A DNA stretch of 40,514 nucleotides from positions 1-40,514 of IMG/VR virus record IMGVR_UViG_3300025661_000007. The stretch is one strand, 5' to 3'. Origin of the DNA: a virus. Below the pieces are notes generated by a model, which was not told the origin of the DNA, ran no database searches, and saw only the letters and a list, made by a program, of their open reading frames with translations. Below are positions 8,988 to 16,983 of this stretch, in pieces (within the stretch, counting starts at the first letter, position 1; every line of letters starts with the position of its first letter). The position numbers and the translations under genes were made by a program.

Positions 8988-9497
8988 TTAATCTCTTGAA
9001 GCCATTATACAAATTCTTCCTGAAGGCCTCCAAGTAAGTCCTTCATCATGTGCTGAATCACCACCAATAGATGATGTTTCTGTTAATACTGTTACTCCTG
9101 TTACAACAGAAGCTCCATTAGTACGTCTGCTTGAAGAAGGGTTGTCAGGTTTTGTATAAGTATGGCTATGAGAAGGAATTTCTGTTAGCAAAAGTGTGTG
9201 TTCTGGCATCTGCCAACTTCCACTTAACGTACCACCAGTTTCATATGTACTACCACCCTTAATAGCTACCAACGCATCTCCAACATCTTCTACTTCTGTC
9301 CAGCCAACTGGTGGAGCAGACATATAAAATATCATTATAGTTTCGTTATATAATGGAAATAACTCTGGAATAGTTGTACTGTTATCAAGACGTGCCGAAC
9401 CAAGCACTGTTTCTATAGCTGAATTGTTACTTCTTATATCACCAGCTGCTAAAAGAAAATCTCTTGATGCTGATGGTTTCGATACATCCCATGTCAT
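8988..9497 (-). CDS. Tail collar-domain protein, paralogue B
   Basis: 169 residues, clearly homologous to the next gene upstream: both begin with a W.V..P...D segment, contain PVGWTEV...GD, L(L/V)AIKGG.TY.TGG, W.(L/M)P.HTL, and a His cluster SHSHTYT, and end RP.(S/G)R. These are features of the phage tail collar fold, in which an HxH pair often binds metal along a trimer axis. SD is AGGAG. Spacing of 13 bases from its paralogue indicates a tandem duplication. Confidence 0.7.
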   Translation of the reverse strand: MTWDVSKPSASRDFLLAAGDIRSNNSAIETVLGSARLDNSTTIPELFPLYNETIMIFYMSAPPVGWTEVEDVGDALVAIKGGSTYETGGTLSGSWQMPEHTLLLTEIPSHSHTYTKPDNPSSSRRTNGASVVTGVTVLTETSSIGGDSAHDEGLTWRPSGRICIMASRD

Positions 9498-9510
9498 AAC
9501 TATCTCCTAT

Positions 9511-10023
9511 TTAGTCTAAGGTGCAAATGATCCCAACCCTTGATGCTGGCCTAAACAAAAGACCATGATTGTGAGCTAGGCCACCGCCATAACTAGATGT
9601 ACTAGCTCCAGCAGTTATTCCTGTTACACAAGCACTACCAGCAGTTTTGCGTTTGTTTTCTGGTGAATTAGGAGCTGTATATGTATGTGTATGAGCTGGC
9701 ATTTCATCTGTTGTTAAAGTATGATCTGGTAATTGCCAAGTTCCTGCTGCTGCTGCTCCAGTAGTATATGTAGCGCCACCCTTGATTGCTAACAATGTAT
9801 CACCAAGAGCTGCAACTTCTGTCCAACCAACTGGTGCTGCATTTAGATAAAACCACATAGATGATGTTCCACCAGTAGGTATATAATCAGGTATATATGT
9901 TCCAGCTGCAAGTCTAGTACTTCCACAAACCTTTTGTATCTGATTATTATTTTCTCTGATATACTCTGCACCAACTGGTACATCAGTAGCATCTCCAGGT
10001 TCAGCAACTCTCCAAGTAGTCAT
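9511..10023 (-). CDS. Tail collar-domain protein, paralogue A
   Basis: 170 residues with the same collar-type fold as its downstream neighbour: NAAPVGWTEV near 58-68, LLAIKGGATYTTG, WQLPDHTLTTDE, then AHTHTYTAP with the HxH pair near 113, and a C-terminal LAHNHGLLFRP with a second HxH. Histidine pairs of this kind coordinate metal in collar and short-fibre proteins. A short tail fibre or collar subunit is likely. Start ATG follows TAGGAGATAAG. Confidence 0.7.
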   Translation of the reverse strand: MTTWRVAEPGDATDVPVGAEYIRENNNQIQKVCGSTRLAAGTYIPDYIPTGGTSSMWFYLNAAPVGWTEVAALGDTLLAIKGGATYTTGAAAAGTWQLPDHTLTTDEMPAHTHTYTAPNSPENKRKTAGSACVTGITAGASTSSYGGGLAHNHGLLFRPASRVGIICTLD

Positions 10024-10033
10024 ATCTTATCTC

Positions 10034-10699
10034 CTAAAATTTACATATAGGTCGTTTATTTGCACTTTGAAAAACAGCTCTCTTTTTAAGTAGTAACGTT
10101 TCTCTTTGATACCATTGCATAACTCTTTCAAGTCGATCATCTTCTCCAGCTTTCTCAAGAATATCTACAGAAGCTCCATGAGCTATTACAGGACCCCACT
10201 CTTCATATTCTCTACCATTAGCACTAGGTACATCAGTAGGATTAGATAGTATGCTAGGTCTTATAATACATGGCATCTTAATATAATAGACAGCATCAGG
10301 TACAGGAGATAATATGAACTTACCAGAACCATATAAAAAGTCAGTAGGTTCTCCTTCATCTGATGAGGTCAAATCTTCAGTAGGATATTGTAAATAAAAT
10401 AACGATGGATCTTGCCACATTGTTGCAGGATCACCAATAGTATCAGTTTCAGAAACAAAAACACTACCTTCAAAACCAGTTACTGTATCTTGATCTATTG
10501 TATATTCTTGTGTTCCGTCAACTGTTACAAATTCATAGTTATCTCTTAATTCAATAGGGTTTACTTCTTGAGCAAACTTAAATCTAAGATATTGATTTAT
10601 CTTATTTCCTATCTCTATATCAGAGATTTGATTCGAACTACGTTTCATAACTAGTCCACGGACTTCTGCTATAATTGTTTGGTAATCCCACAAAGCCAT
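10034..10699 (-). CDS. Head-tail connector/adaptor protein
   Basis: 221 residues. The helical N-terminus (about 1-45: IIAEVRGLVMKRS, ISDIEIGNKINQYLRFKFA) and later beta segments with YEEWGPVIAHGASVDILEK and a basic C-terminal helix (LLLKKRAVF) resemble the adaptor proteins that sit below the portal in podoviruses and some siphoviruses. It lies between capsid-side genes and collar/tail hub genes, where P22 gp4 lies. Assigned by architecture and synteny. Confidence 0.6.
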   Translation of the reverse strand: MALWDYQTIIAEVRGLVMKRSSNQISDIEIGNKINQYLRFKFAQEVNPIELRDNYEFVTVDGTQEYTIDQDTVTGFEGSVFVSETDTIGDPATMWQDPSLFYLQYPTEDLTSSDEGEPTDFLYGSGKFILSPVPDAVYYIKMPCIIRPSILSNPTDVPSANGREYEEWGPVIAHGASVDILEKAGEDDRLERVMQWYQRETLLLKKRAVFQSANKRPICKF

Positions 10700-10713
10700 T
10701 TTATATACCTATG

Positions 10714-11241
10714 TTATACTCTTATTGATTGTGCTTTTTGACCCCATAAGCTTTGATCTGGTATATCAGTTTTAGGATCGTATTCTTTTTCAAAGGTTTC
10801 TATTATTGTTGCTGAACAACGCGGTATAGAACCTACTATTTCTAAAGTTGCTTTTGAAGCTCCTGGCTTTCTTATTAATGCTCTGTCAGGATACTTTCTA
10901 GTATTTATGTGGTCTGCTATTTCTTTCAAAACAGTATACTGTTCACCATCTCTAAAGGAATATCTTATGCATTGTTTTGTAAAGTTCAATGTTCCACCAG
11001 GTTCTTCTTGGTAATGAAATTGCATTTTGCACATCTTTATCAGTTTACCAGCATTTCTTAATTCATCATTAATCTTTTCATTCTCTAGCTTTTTTTTAAA
11101 CTTAGCAAAGGCCAGTTTATCTTCTTCATGAAGTCTATCATATTCAGAAGATAAAAACTCGTTCTCTTCAGTTAAAGCCTTCTTCTCTTCCATTAAAGCC
11201 TGTAGCTCTTTTTCATCATTTACTTTTTTTACTTTAGCCAT
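10714..11241 (-). CDS. Hypothetical protein with N-terminal coiled coil
   Basis: 175 residues. Positions 1-65 are highly charged and helical (KELQALMEEKKALTEENEFL), a strong coiled-coil candidate. The rest is mixed and contains two cysteines (KMCKMQF, KQCIRYSF) and a compact C-terminal domain. No family recognised. It sits between the homing endonuclease and the connector gene, so a minor head or head-tail junction role is possible. SD is TGAGG. Confidence 0.6.
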   Translation of the reverse strand: MAKVKKVNDEKELQALMEEKKALTEENEFLSSEYDRLHEEDKLAFAKFKKKLENEKINDELRNAGKLIKMCKMQFHYQEEPGGTLNFTKQCIRYSFRDGEQYTVLKEIADHINTRKYPDRALIRKPGASKATLEIVGSIPRCSATIIETFEKEYDPKTDIPDQSLWGQKAQSIRV

Positions 11242-11254
11242 AATTTACCTCAAA

Positions 11255-11809
11255 TTAATTAACATTAAGTTCTAACTCTTTTCTTTTGTGCAATGCTACA
11301 TGACATTGTTTACAACACCATATTACCTCTAAAGGCTTGTCGTAGTCTTTATGGTGTGCCTCTAATTTACATTTCTTATTACATACCTGACACGTTTCAG
11401 GGCGCTTAATCTTTCCTCTTATTAATGCTTTATAAATTCTTTGTCTAGCACAAACTTTCTGCGGATTCTTATAAAAAGATTTTTTATAATATTCTTTAGC
11501 TTTTTCTTTATTTTCAAATCTCCATATACGCTGTCTATTATTAAGAACATCTCTGTTTTTATCTCTATATCTAGCAGTAGATTCTAATAGTTTATCTGGA
11601 CTATTTTCTTTAAAGCGTTCTGCGGACTCTCTTCCTTTCTTTCTTCTATATTCTATATTATCTTTATACTGTTCTTTTCTTCTTAACTTGTTTTTTTCTT
11701 TATGCTTTTCTCTTGATTTAGCACAAATCTCTTTATATCGTTCTGGATTTTCTTCCCTAAACTTTTTAGCACGTAATCTTTCTTTTTCTCTTAGCTCTTC
11801 TTTATCCAC
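11255..11809 (-). CDS. HNH homing endonuclease
   Basis: 184 residues starting at GTG 11809, with GGAG 7 bases upstream. The N-terminal 130 residues are Lys/Arg/Glu-rich repeats containing RERY/REKH/YRDKN-like units, the usual DNA-contacting arm of phage HNH nucleases. The C-terminal HNH domain shows C140-x2-C143, H152 H153 x D155, W164, and C166-x2-C169 H170 x3 H174, giving a zinc-stabilised beta-beta-alpha nuclease. It is a selfish element between head genes. A terminator lies immediately upstream, between the preceding capsid-region gene and this one, which suggests insertion downstream of a transcription unit. Confidence 0.9.
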   Translation of the reverse strand: MDKEELREKERLRAKKFREENPERYKEICAKSREKHKEKNKLRRKEQYKDNIEYRRKKGRESAERFKENSPDKLLESTARYRDKNRDVLNNRQRIWRFENKEKAKEYYKKSFYKNPQKVCARQRIYKALIRGKIKRPETCQVCNKKCKLEAHHKDYDKPLEVIWCCKQCHVALHKRKELELNVN

Positions 11810-11870
11810 TTATCATCTCCACTTTTGGTTAAGAAATGATATTGTAACATACTATTATACAAAGAACAAG

Positions 11871-11900
11871 TCAAACAAACCCCCCACAAAAGCAGGGGGT
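11871..11900 (-). terminator. Rho-independent terminator after the head gene
   Basis: On the minus strand, CCCCC (11899-11895), a nine-base loop and GGGGG (11885-11881) are followed by GTTTGTTTG. It lies just after the stop of the 210-residue head protein gene and before the homing endonuclease. It would divide the late transcript or reduce downstream expression. Confidence 0.7.
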
Positions 11901-11923
11901 AACATAATAATAGTTATGAACTA

Positions 11924-12556
11924 CTATCCAATATTTACAAAATCATCGTCTAAATGACATTGTAATTCAATCCAGGAAGCAGCAGCACCAACAATTACTG
12001 TTCCAAGAGTGACACCAGCAACACCTTCATTCTCAACAACAAGGTCAAGAGCTAGGGCAACACCACCAGAACTGTAAGCAGTAAAAGCAGATGAATCTAG
12101 GTTATTACCTTGTAATGTTTTTAGAGAGAATGAATTAGCATCTACAATAGTTGCACTATAGATGACATTATTGATTTCGGTCATACCAACAATATCTTTT
12201 AGTTTCACTTTGAAAACAGTACCAGCAGCACCAAAACCATGAGCAGTTGCAGTAATGACACAAGGGCTAGCAGCCGATGCACCAGATACAGTTGCTTGGT
12301 TAGTGGTAACATCGGTAGCATTGTAAGGCGTGAAACCATTAGCAGAAGTGATAACCTTATTTATAGAGGTATCTTCCGCTAAATCAGTAAGAGCATAACC
12401 AGCGGTCATCTCTTTATTCCAGTGGTGAACAACTTTCTTAGAATCTGTTCCATATTCAGTATGATTGATAGCATCAATTCTATCTGAAACGAAACCAACA
12501 TCTACATTACGAGCTGCACCAGTACTTTTTAACCAGATGGTTTTTGTATAAGCCAT
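11924..12556 (-). CDS. Head-associated structural protein with E1-FCCH-like beta module
   Basis: 210 residues immediately downstream of the major capsid gene, a usual place for a decoration or head-completion protein. Positions about 90-165 (SPCVITATAHGF, VFKVKLKDIVGM, NNVIYSATIVDANSF, YSSGG) match the module annotated in phages as ubiquitin-activating E1 FCCH-like, a beta-barrel that has nothing to do with ubiquitin here. The same module occurs in the 188-residue fibre-cluster protein at 38183-38749. SD is AAGGAG. Decoration is the inferred role. Confidence 0.65.
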   Translation of the reverse strand: MAYTKTIWLKSTGAARNVDVGFVSDRIDAINHTEYGTDSKKVVHHWNKEMTAGYALTDLAEDTSINKVITSANGFTPYNATDVTTNQATVSGASAASPCVITATAHGFGAAGTVFKVKLKDIVGMTEINNVIYSATIVDANSFSLKTLQGNNLDSSAFTAYSSGGVALALDLVVENEGVAGVTLGTVIVGAAASWIELQCHLDDDFVNIG

Positions 12557-12574
12557 ATTTTTATCTCCTTAAGT

Positions 12575-13513
12575 TTAAGCTGTGTGAGTCATCAACATCT
12601 CGGTCAGCCAGTTATCGTTAAGAATCAAAGAACCGTATCCCATTGATTTCCATCCATGAGTTGCAATCTGGCTTAACGGATCAGCTGTTCCAGCAGAACC
12701 GAAATCTTTAAACTCTGTAGATATAGCGCCTTCCATATCAACTGTTACTTGAGCATTCTTTGCCATAACAAATGCACTGTAATAGCCAGTATCAGCATCA
12801 TAATATCCAAGAGATGATAGCATCCAACGAATATAATCAGTGTTACCAAATTCAGCAGGATGTAATCCACTAGAACTTGGGTATTCTGCTTTATTCTTAA
12901 ATCCAGGAATGTCAGCAATATCATCCATCATTGATACAGAAGATAGAGCCCAGAATGTTTCTGGCAATGGAGCTGTTCCGAACTTATTAACACCTTCTTG
13001 CATAGCATTGAAAGGTCTTCCATCATTCTCCATAAGAGTCTTAACAACTTGACGAAGATCTTTACGGCTTAAGTCTGTAGCTACCAATGCACCATACTGG
13101 CAGGTATAACTAGATGCTGTAGCAGCCATGACATCTCGTGTAAGAATATCAAGACTACGACCCATCTGCTCACCTAGAAGCTTAGTGGATTCGTTCAATA
13201 CAGGATCTTCCATTGTATAATCACATTTATCAGTGATCTCAACATAATCTCCGTATTGCTTAAGTCTAACTGTCTTCCTGACATTGGTCAATTTCTGACC
13301 AGCAGGTGGTGTACCTTCAGCTAATGAAACCAAAGCAGGATCAAGTGGTAAGAAACCACCTACTTTAAATTGATCACCAGACCCTTTAGGCATTTTAACT
13401 TTCTTTGAAAATAAATTATGGATCTCAAATGGTTCAGCTCTGTCGATCATTAAACCTGCATAGTGAACACCAACCGCATACTTTAAATCGTCTACTTTTG
13501 TCATATTTGACAT
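12575..13513 (-). CDS. Major capsid protein, N4-gp56 family
   Basis: 312 residues from ATG 13513, which has AGGAG eight bases upstream. A longer frame opens at 13552 but would overlap the scaffold gene and has no SD. The sequence (VHYAGLMIDRAEPFEIHNLF, then KMPKGSGDQFKVG, PAGQKLTNVRKTVRLKQYGDY, ITDKCDYTMEDPVLNE, LGEQMGRSLDILTRDV) is typical of N4-gp56-type HK97-fold capsid proteins. It lies directly after a scaffold gene and before a decoration candidate. It builds the icosahedral head. Confidence 0.9.
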   Translation of the reverse strand: MSNMTKVDDLKYAVGVHYAGLMIDRAEPFEIHNLFSKKVKMPKGSGDQFKVGGFLPLDPALVSLAEGTPPAGQKLTNVRKTVRLKQYGDYVEITDKCDYTMEDPVLNESTKLLGEQMGRSLDILTRDVMAATASSYTCQYGALVATDLSRKDLRQVVKTLMENDGRPFNAMQEGVNKFGTAPLPETFWALSSVSMMDDIADIPGFKNKAEYPSSSGLHPAEFGNTDYIRWMLSSLGYYDADTGYYSAFVMAKNAQVTVDMEGAISTEFKDFGSAGTADPLSQIATHGWKSMGYGSLILNDNWLTEMLMTHTA

Positions 13514-13527
13514 AAGAAATACTCCTG

Positions 13528-14232
13528 TTATCGGCCACCATCTCGTATACACTTATCTGACCATGCTCTCCGTTCATCACGGGTCATGTTCTTTAGCTTA
13601 CTAGCTAGACTAACAGTTCCACCACTACCAGCACTACTGCCAGCACCTGGTTTATTCATATTCTCTGTTGCTCTTCGAGCATTCTCATGGATCTGTTGCT
13701 TACCATGATCTTTGATATATGACTGTCCTTCTTTGCAAGTTTCATAAGCCGCTGCCATGGCATCCACGTCATTTGGGTGCTTGGACAAAAATGTGCGTAA
13801 CTTCAATGGCAATGTTTTGCCGTATTTTTCTAAAGTTTTTTCATAATCAGGTGTAGATGATAAGAATCCAATTAACTGTGTCTTTGCTTCAAGATTGATT
13901 TTTTCATTTTCCATTCTTTTTATAAGAGCATCTTCACGCTCTTTTTGTTCAGCAATAGTTAAGAAATCTGTCCCATCTCTACCATTAAAAGGGTCGTCTT
14001 TAACAACTGGCTTTTCATATAGTTGTGTAAGTCGTTGATTAACTTCCATTAACTGATTTGTTAATGTATCATTTTTACCCTTAAGTTCTTTAATGACACC
14101 CCTCATTCCTCTGAAATCTTCAGCATTAGGATTGGTATCTCTTTGAACATCGCCCGATTGTACAGCGGCATCCTGTGTCACAGCGGCATCCTGTGTGTTG
14201 TCTACGCCCGAATCATTATCTTCAAAACTCAT
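13528..14232 (-). CDS. Scaffolding protein
   Basis: 234 residues, acidic at the start (EDNDSGVDNTQDAAV with a direct repeat of AAVTQDAAV type), a central charged coiled coil (about 45-135: KELKGKNDTLTNQLMEVNQRL), and a basic C-terminus (KLKNMTRDERRAWSDKCIRD) after a Gly/Ser linker. This layout, with a basic C-terminal clamp, is that of phage capsid scaffolding proteins, and it sits directly before the capsid gene with only 14 bases between. Scaffold leaves the procapsid during maturation. Confidence 0.8.
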   Translation of the reverse strand: MSFEDNDSGVDNTQDAAVTQDAAVQSGDVQRDTNPNAEDFRGMRGVIKELKGKNDTLTNQLMEVNQRLTQLYEKPVVKDDPFNGRDGTDFLTIAEQKEREDALIKRMENEKINLEAKTQLIGFLSSTPDYEKTLEKYGKTLPLKLRTFLSKHPNDVDAMAAAYETCKEGQSYIKDHGKQQIHENARRATENMNKPGAGSSAGSGGTVSLASKLKNMTRDERRAWSDKCIRDGGR

Positions 14233-14264
14233 TCTTCACCTCAATTTTAATTATTTGCCTCATA

Positions 14265-14310
14265 AATCGCCCGATGCTCCCTGAATAAACAAGGAGCAGG
14301 TCGGCATCAC
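14265..14310 (-). other. Stable hairpin in the scaffold gene leader
   Basis: On the minus strand a TGCTCC/GGAGCA stem is continued, after a two-base bulge, by CCGA/TCGG. It ends about 35 bases before the scaffold start codon and has no U-run, so it is not an intrinsic terminator. It may be a processing site or modulate scaffold expression relative to capsid. Confidence 0.35.
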
Positions 14311-14315
14311 CTTTT

Positions 14316-14738
14316 TTATATATCAGCTCCGATAGATGCATAACTCTCGGGTCTGATACATTCTCTGCCCTTAATCTTAGCAACACTATCCAAAATAAGA
14401 CTTGAGGCTCGCCCATCTGGGATAATAATACCGCCTTGATTGGTAAGTGGCAGATTCCAAACATGTTTGATCTTTCTTGGTTTTCTTCGTATGTACAAAC
14501 AAAAACTACCCATAACTCCTATAGTATTACGCAAATACTCTTCCATGCCAGGTTTGCATTCGCATACTGCTATATGGCTACGTACTATTCTTTCTTTTTT
14601 ATCACGTTTTGATATCTTAGTGATATACATTTCATTCCATCCATTCTTATTATAATACTCGTCTGCTATTTCCCATACTTCATGAGCAAGAAAATTTTCA
14701 GCTGCCTCTTGTGCTATATCTCTATTAGTATGTGCCAC
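14316..14738 (-). CDS. Hypothetical protein between portal and scaffold
   Basis: 140 residues with alternating strands and helices and one conserved-looking basic motif (YIRRKPRKIKHVWNLP near 82-97). Start ATG follows AGGAGAG. Its place between portal and scaffold is where podoviruses may carry small head-assembly genes. No enzymatic motif or membrane segment. A frame overlapping its 3' part in another register (14222-14464) was judged a shadow. Confidence 0.65.
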   Translation of the reverse strand: MAHTNRDIAQEAAENFLAHEVWEIADEYYNKNGWNEMYITKISKRDKKERIVRSHIAVCECKPGMEEYLRNTIGVMGSFCLYIRRKPRKIKHVWNLPLTNQGGIIIPDGRASSLILDSVAKIKGRECIRPESYASIGADI

Positions 14739-14806
14739 AAACTCTCCTATAATTTAAGTCTAAAATAATAATATACACGATATTATGCAAAGCTTATTTG
14801 TTTTTA

Positions 14807-16915
14807 TTATACTACACCTGTATCTGGTTGCGATATTCTCTCTTGAGTACCGTTATCTTTCATATTATCAGTAAGAGCAAGTTCTAAAAGACTATTCTGG
14901 CTATCTTGACTTATCATTGCTTTACTAGATTGAGTTTCTTCTGTTTCTTCAATGCGTTTATTTTCATACATCTCAAGAACAAATCTTACAGCACTCTGCA
15001 TACGATCTAAATCCATACCCTGAATTTCTTTTGTTACCTGAATCTGTTTTAATACTGCATCTATTCTGTTATTAATAACCTTAGATTGATTAAGTTTACT
15101 TTCACTTACTCTTTCCATGGCTAGTGCTTCATCAGCTACAGAACGTTTTCTCTGCTGCTCTCCAAGACTTAGCTTATGAATTATCTCTGCATTGGCTAAA
15201 CGCTTCTGCATATCTTCCATCTCTGCTAGTTTGGCTTGCTGTTGCTGTGCCTGTTCTGCCTCTTCATCATACATGCGCATTAGCTCACTCTTATTAGCAA
15301 TAGGTAGATTAGAAACAACAAACTTATGAGGTATATTAACACCAGACTGTAATGCTTGTAGAGATTGTACATATGCCAAGTTCTTATTAGTATCTGTTAG
15401 CATTCCTTCAGCAGCTACTAGATTAAACTTAGATACATCCTCATCAAAGAATCCTTCTGGAATTTCTTTATTAGTTATCTTCTCTATAAACTCACTAGTG
15501 AAATTTATATTAATAAACTTAACGTGTTTTCTTCCGAGGTTTTCTTGTGCAAAATTCAGATTATCAATCAAATCTTGTAAGCTTTCAACACTATTGCTGG
15601 CTCGCATCTTAGCAAGTGTTCCAGAAATTTGTGTATTACCAGTATCAGCAGTTCCGACAAACTCTTCACTACCACCACCAAGTTCAATAAGATCATTCTT
15701 TAACTGTTGGCTTAACTGCATAGTACTCTGTGGAATCTCTCTCTGGCGCAACTCTTGAACATCACTCATTTGTGCTGCTTTATCAAGTGTTATAACAACA
15801 CCAGGACCAGTCTGATATAAGTCATCATGATTTATTACAGATCCATTCTTTACAATATATCCACCATACGGAGAACTATCCAAAATAGAAAACATCTGAC
15901 ATCGTCTTTTATTCTCTTCTCTTTGGGCATCTCGCATTGTTCTTCCAATACCCTGTATCTTATATCTGAAATCTGGGAAATCAGGCTCAAAATAACCAGG
16001 AACAAGAACATGAGGATACTCACCAAATGAAATGCCTCGTTCTTTGCTACCATAAGGGTCTATACCATGATACATCTCCTCACCCTGTATGAATACAGTC
16101 ATCTGAACAGTAGGCTCAAAGAAGGCTATATATGACACCCAGGGGAACTTCTCTATATGGCGATTAAGATCAGCTTTAGAACCATTCCATTTTATAGTTT
16201 CACCACTGACATTATCTATTGTCATATAACGTTTTATAGTTACCTTCTCCCAGAACTCGGTATAGTTTACAACATCATCGCTCTCTAAGTGATCTGTTCC
16301 GATAAATTCAAATTTATTGTCTATAAGGCCACCAGGAAGATCATCAATAGCACTAGCCTTATTAGGAAGCAGTCCTTTTGCCATATCTCTACTCATAAAG
16401 TCGCTAGTAATAAGATAACGACAGTCAGATAAATCTAAACGTGTGAAATCAGGCGATAATAAAAAAGTATTATATGCTCGGCGCTTTGTCTTTATCATAC
16501 CATTAATAGGATCAGTACTATAATCCATATAGGGGTGAAGTAGATTCCATCCAGTAACAAGAGAACCCTTCTCAAATGCATCAGAGATTGTTTGGTAAAC
16601 ACTATCTTTAAGTATCACCCACTTCTGCACATCGTCATAAATCTCTGCTATGTACTCGTCTTGTGTTTCTGTTGGTTCTATAGATGTTGCCATTCTATTC
16701 TTTCTTTGATGTCCACCAACACGCTTAATAAATCTTCTCAAATAATTAAAGACAACAGGCTCTCTACCAAACTTAGCTAAATAGGATTTCTCTTCGCTAG
16801 TCCACTGATCACCAACAAAGAACTTATAATCTGTATAGGCTTCTTGTAAAAATCCTGTTGTTTCATTTAAGGCCTCATTATATGCATCTTCAAATCGTTC
16901 TTTATTAGTTTTCAT
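14807..16915 (-). CDS. Portal protein, P22-like
   Basis: 702 residues, close to P22 portal (725). Visible features: N-terminal helical wing with FVGDQWTSEEKSYLAKFGREPVVFNYLRRFI (split here as FVGDQW and FNYLRRF), GHQRKNRM near 72-79, a central beta-rich region, RTMRDAQREENKRRCQMFS near 330-350, and a long C-terminal helical barrel rich in Gln, Glu and Lys (about 555-690). It forms the dodecameric ring through which DNA enters and leaves the head. It follows terL, in the usual terminase-portal order. Confidence 0.9.
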   Translation of the reverse strand: MKTNKERFEDAYNEALNETTGFLQEAYTDYKFFVGDQWTSEEKSYLAKFGREPVVFNYLRRFIKRVGGHQRKNRMATSIEPTETQDEYIAEIYDDVQKWVILKDSVYQTISDAFEKGSLVTGWNLLHPYMDYSTDPINGMIKTKRRAYNTFLLSPDFTRLDLSDCRYLITSDFMSRDMAKGLLPNKASAIDDLPGGLIDNKFEFIGTDHLESDDVVNYTEFWEKVTIKRYMTIDNVSGETIKWNGSKADLNRHIEKFPWVSYIAFFEPTVQMTVFIQGEEMYHGIDPYGSKERGISFGEYPHVLVPGYFEPDFPDFRYKIQGIGRTMRDAQREENKRRCQMFSILDSSPYGGYIVKNGSVINHDDLYQTGPGVVITLDKAAQMSDVQELRQREIPQSTMQLSQQLKNDLIELGGGSEEFVGTADTGNTQISGTLAKMRASNSVESLQDLIDNLNFAQENLGRKHVKFININFTSEFIEKITNKEIPEGFFDEDVSKFNLVAAEGMLTDTNKNLAYVQSLQALQSGVNIPHKFVVSNLPIANKSELMRMYDEEAEQAQQQQAKLAEMEDMQKRLANAEIIHKLSLGEQQRKRSVADEALAMERVSESKLNQSKVINNRIDAVLKQIQVTKEIQGMDLDRMQSAVRFVLEMYENKRIEETEETQSSKAMISQDSQNSLLELALTDNMKDNGTQERISQPDTGVV

Positions 16916-16983
16916 TTCAATAACCGCCTAACAAATTAAATTTTATATATTATTTTAAAACTATCAGCAATACATCTTATTTA

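Noticed and set aside
12514-13552. Longer start for the capsid gene at 13552
   Set aside because: It would overlap the scaffold gene by 25 bases and lacks an SD, while ATG 13513 has AGGAG at the right distance.
14222-14464. 80-residue minus-strand frame
   Set aside because: It lies across the 3' part of the 140-residue gene in another register and across the hairpin leader of scaffold, with no SD.
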